Of a DNA stretch of 6,841 bases, positions 6,705-6,841 are shown one piece after another. This DNA comes from Methylorubrum extorquens. GTDB taxonomy: Bacteria; Pseudomonadota; Alphaproteobacteria; Rhizobiales; Beijerinckiaceae. The notes beneath the pieces were generated by a model that saw nothing but the letters and a program-made list of their open reading frames with translations, was not told the origin of the DNA and made no database searches. A program made the position numbers and the translations under genes. The stretch spans positions 1 through 6,841 of the forward strand of contig JAEUAC010000303.1 in the NCBI GenBank assembly GCA_019695455.1. Direction: 5' to 3'. Numbering within the stretch: position 1 is the stretch's first letter; every line of letters starts with the position of its first letter.

Positions 6705-6841
6705 TCGATCGGCGCCACGACCTTCGCGTCGCGGAAATCGGTCGCGACGAGCTTCTTCGTGATCAGGCCCGTGTCGAAATAGGTGTCCAGCATCGCCTGG
6801 ATGGCCGGGAAGTCCGGCGAGGCGTCCGGCCGGCGGGCGAA
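6701..6841 (-). CDS. C-terminal part of a second ABC substrate-binding protein (partial, 5' end outside window)
   Basis: The last 46 codons of a minus-strand gene are present, ending in TAG at 6701-6703. The peptide contains AIQAMLDTYFDTGLITKK followed by a segment ending KVVAPIE. A helix with xxDxxxxxGLI(T/K)K near the end is a common tail of SsuA/TauA/NMT1-like binding proteins. The binding protein at 4002-5009 has the comparable MQDFQVSIGTLDKAAPLEGL at its own C-terminus, though the two sequences clearly differ. It is therefore probably the binding protein of another transporter, or an alternative binding partner of this one. Only the fold family is proposed, from a short fragment. Confidence 0.65.
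   Translation of the reverse strand, partial: FARRPDASPDFPAIQAMLDTYFDTGLITKKLVATDFRDAKVVAPIE

Overview
The window comes from a very GC-rich bacterial chromosome with dense gene packing and strong G/C bias at third codon positions. The gene content (a NitT/TauT-type ABC transporter, an AhpD-like enzyme, a COG2908 phosphoesterase, a DUF4105/Lnb-type membrane protein and a patatin lipoprotein) points to a Gram-negative, probably an alphaproteobacterium of the Hyphomicrobiales. Methylobacteriaceae is my best guess, but it rests on composition and general familiarity, not on a marker gene. No RNA gene, CRISPR array, insertion sequence or phage gene is visible, and no gap between genes exceeds about 155 bases.

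Left part (1-3172), envelope-type genes. The last 19 codons of an unidentified + strand gene meet, tail to tail, a minus-strand gene for a three-helix membrane protein with a DUF4105/Lnb-like periplasmic domain (66-1064). A short divergent spacer separates that gene from a patatin-like phospholipase with a lipoprotein signal (1138-2340). The patatin gene converges on a minus-strand calcineurin-like phosphoesterase of the LpxH-related family (2369-3172). All three proteins plausibly act on acyl chains or lipid head groups of the envelope, but the sequence does not prove a shared pathway.

Middle (3173-4001). A divergent spacer leads to an AhpD-like (carboxymuconolactone decarboxylase fold) peroxidase-related enzyme with its CxxC redox centre (3262-3927). 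It is followed by a short AT-richer spacer with a 7-bp-arm inverted repeat, a possible sigma-70-type promoter and a second palindrome.

Right part (4002-6688), a complete ABC importer of the nitrate/sulfonate/taurine family in the order binding protein, permease, ATPase. The permease and ATPase genes overlap by ATGA. The binding-protein gene is separated from the permease gene by 153 bp carrying two GC-rich hairpins, a layout that could favour binding protein over membrane parts. The substrate cannot be read from the sequence. The window ends in the C-terminal 46 codons of a second gene on the minus strand, whose product looks like another binding protein of the same general family.

One pattern recurs. 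At each of the three convergent junctions, the two facing stop codons lie in or pair across an inverted repeat (59-68, 2338-2371, 6685-6704). I saw no convincing multi-gene novel defence or mobile system. The most useful leads are the probably non-LpxH phosphoesterase, the Lnb-like protein beside a patatin lipoprotein, and the regulatory structures of the ABC operon.
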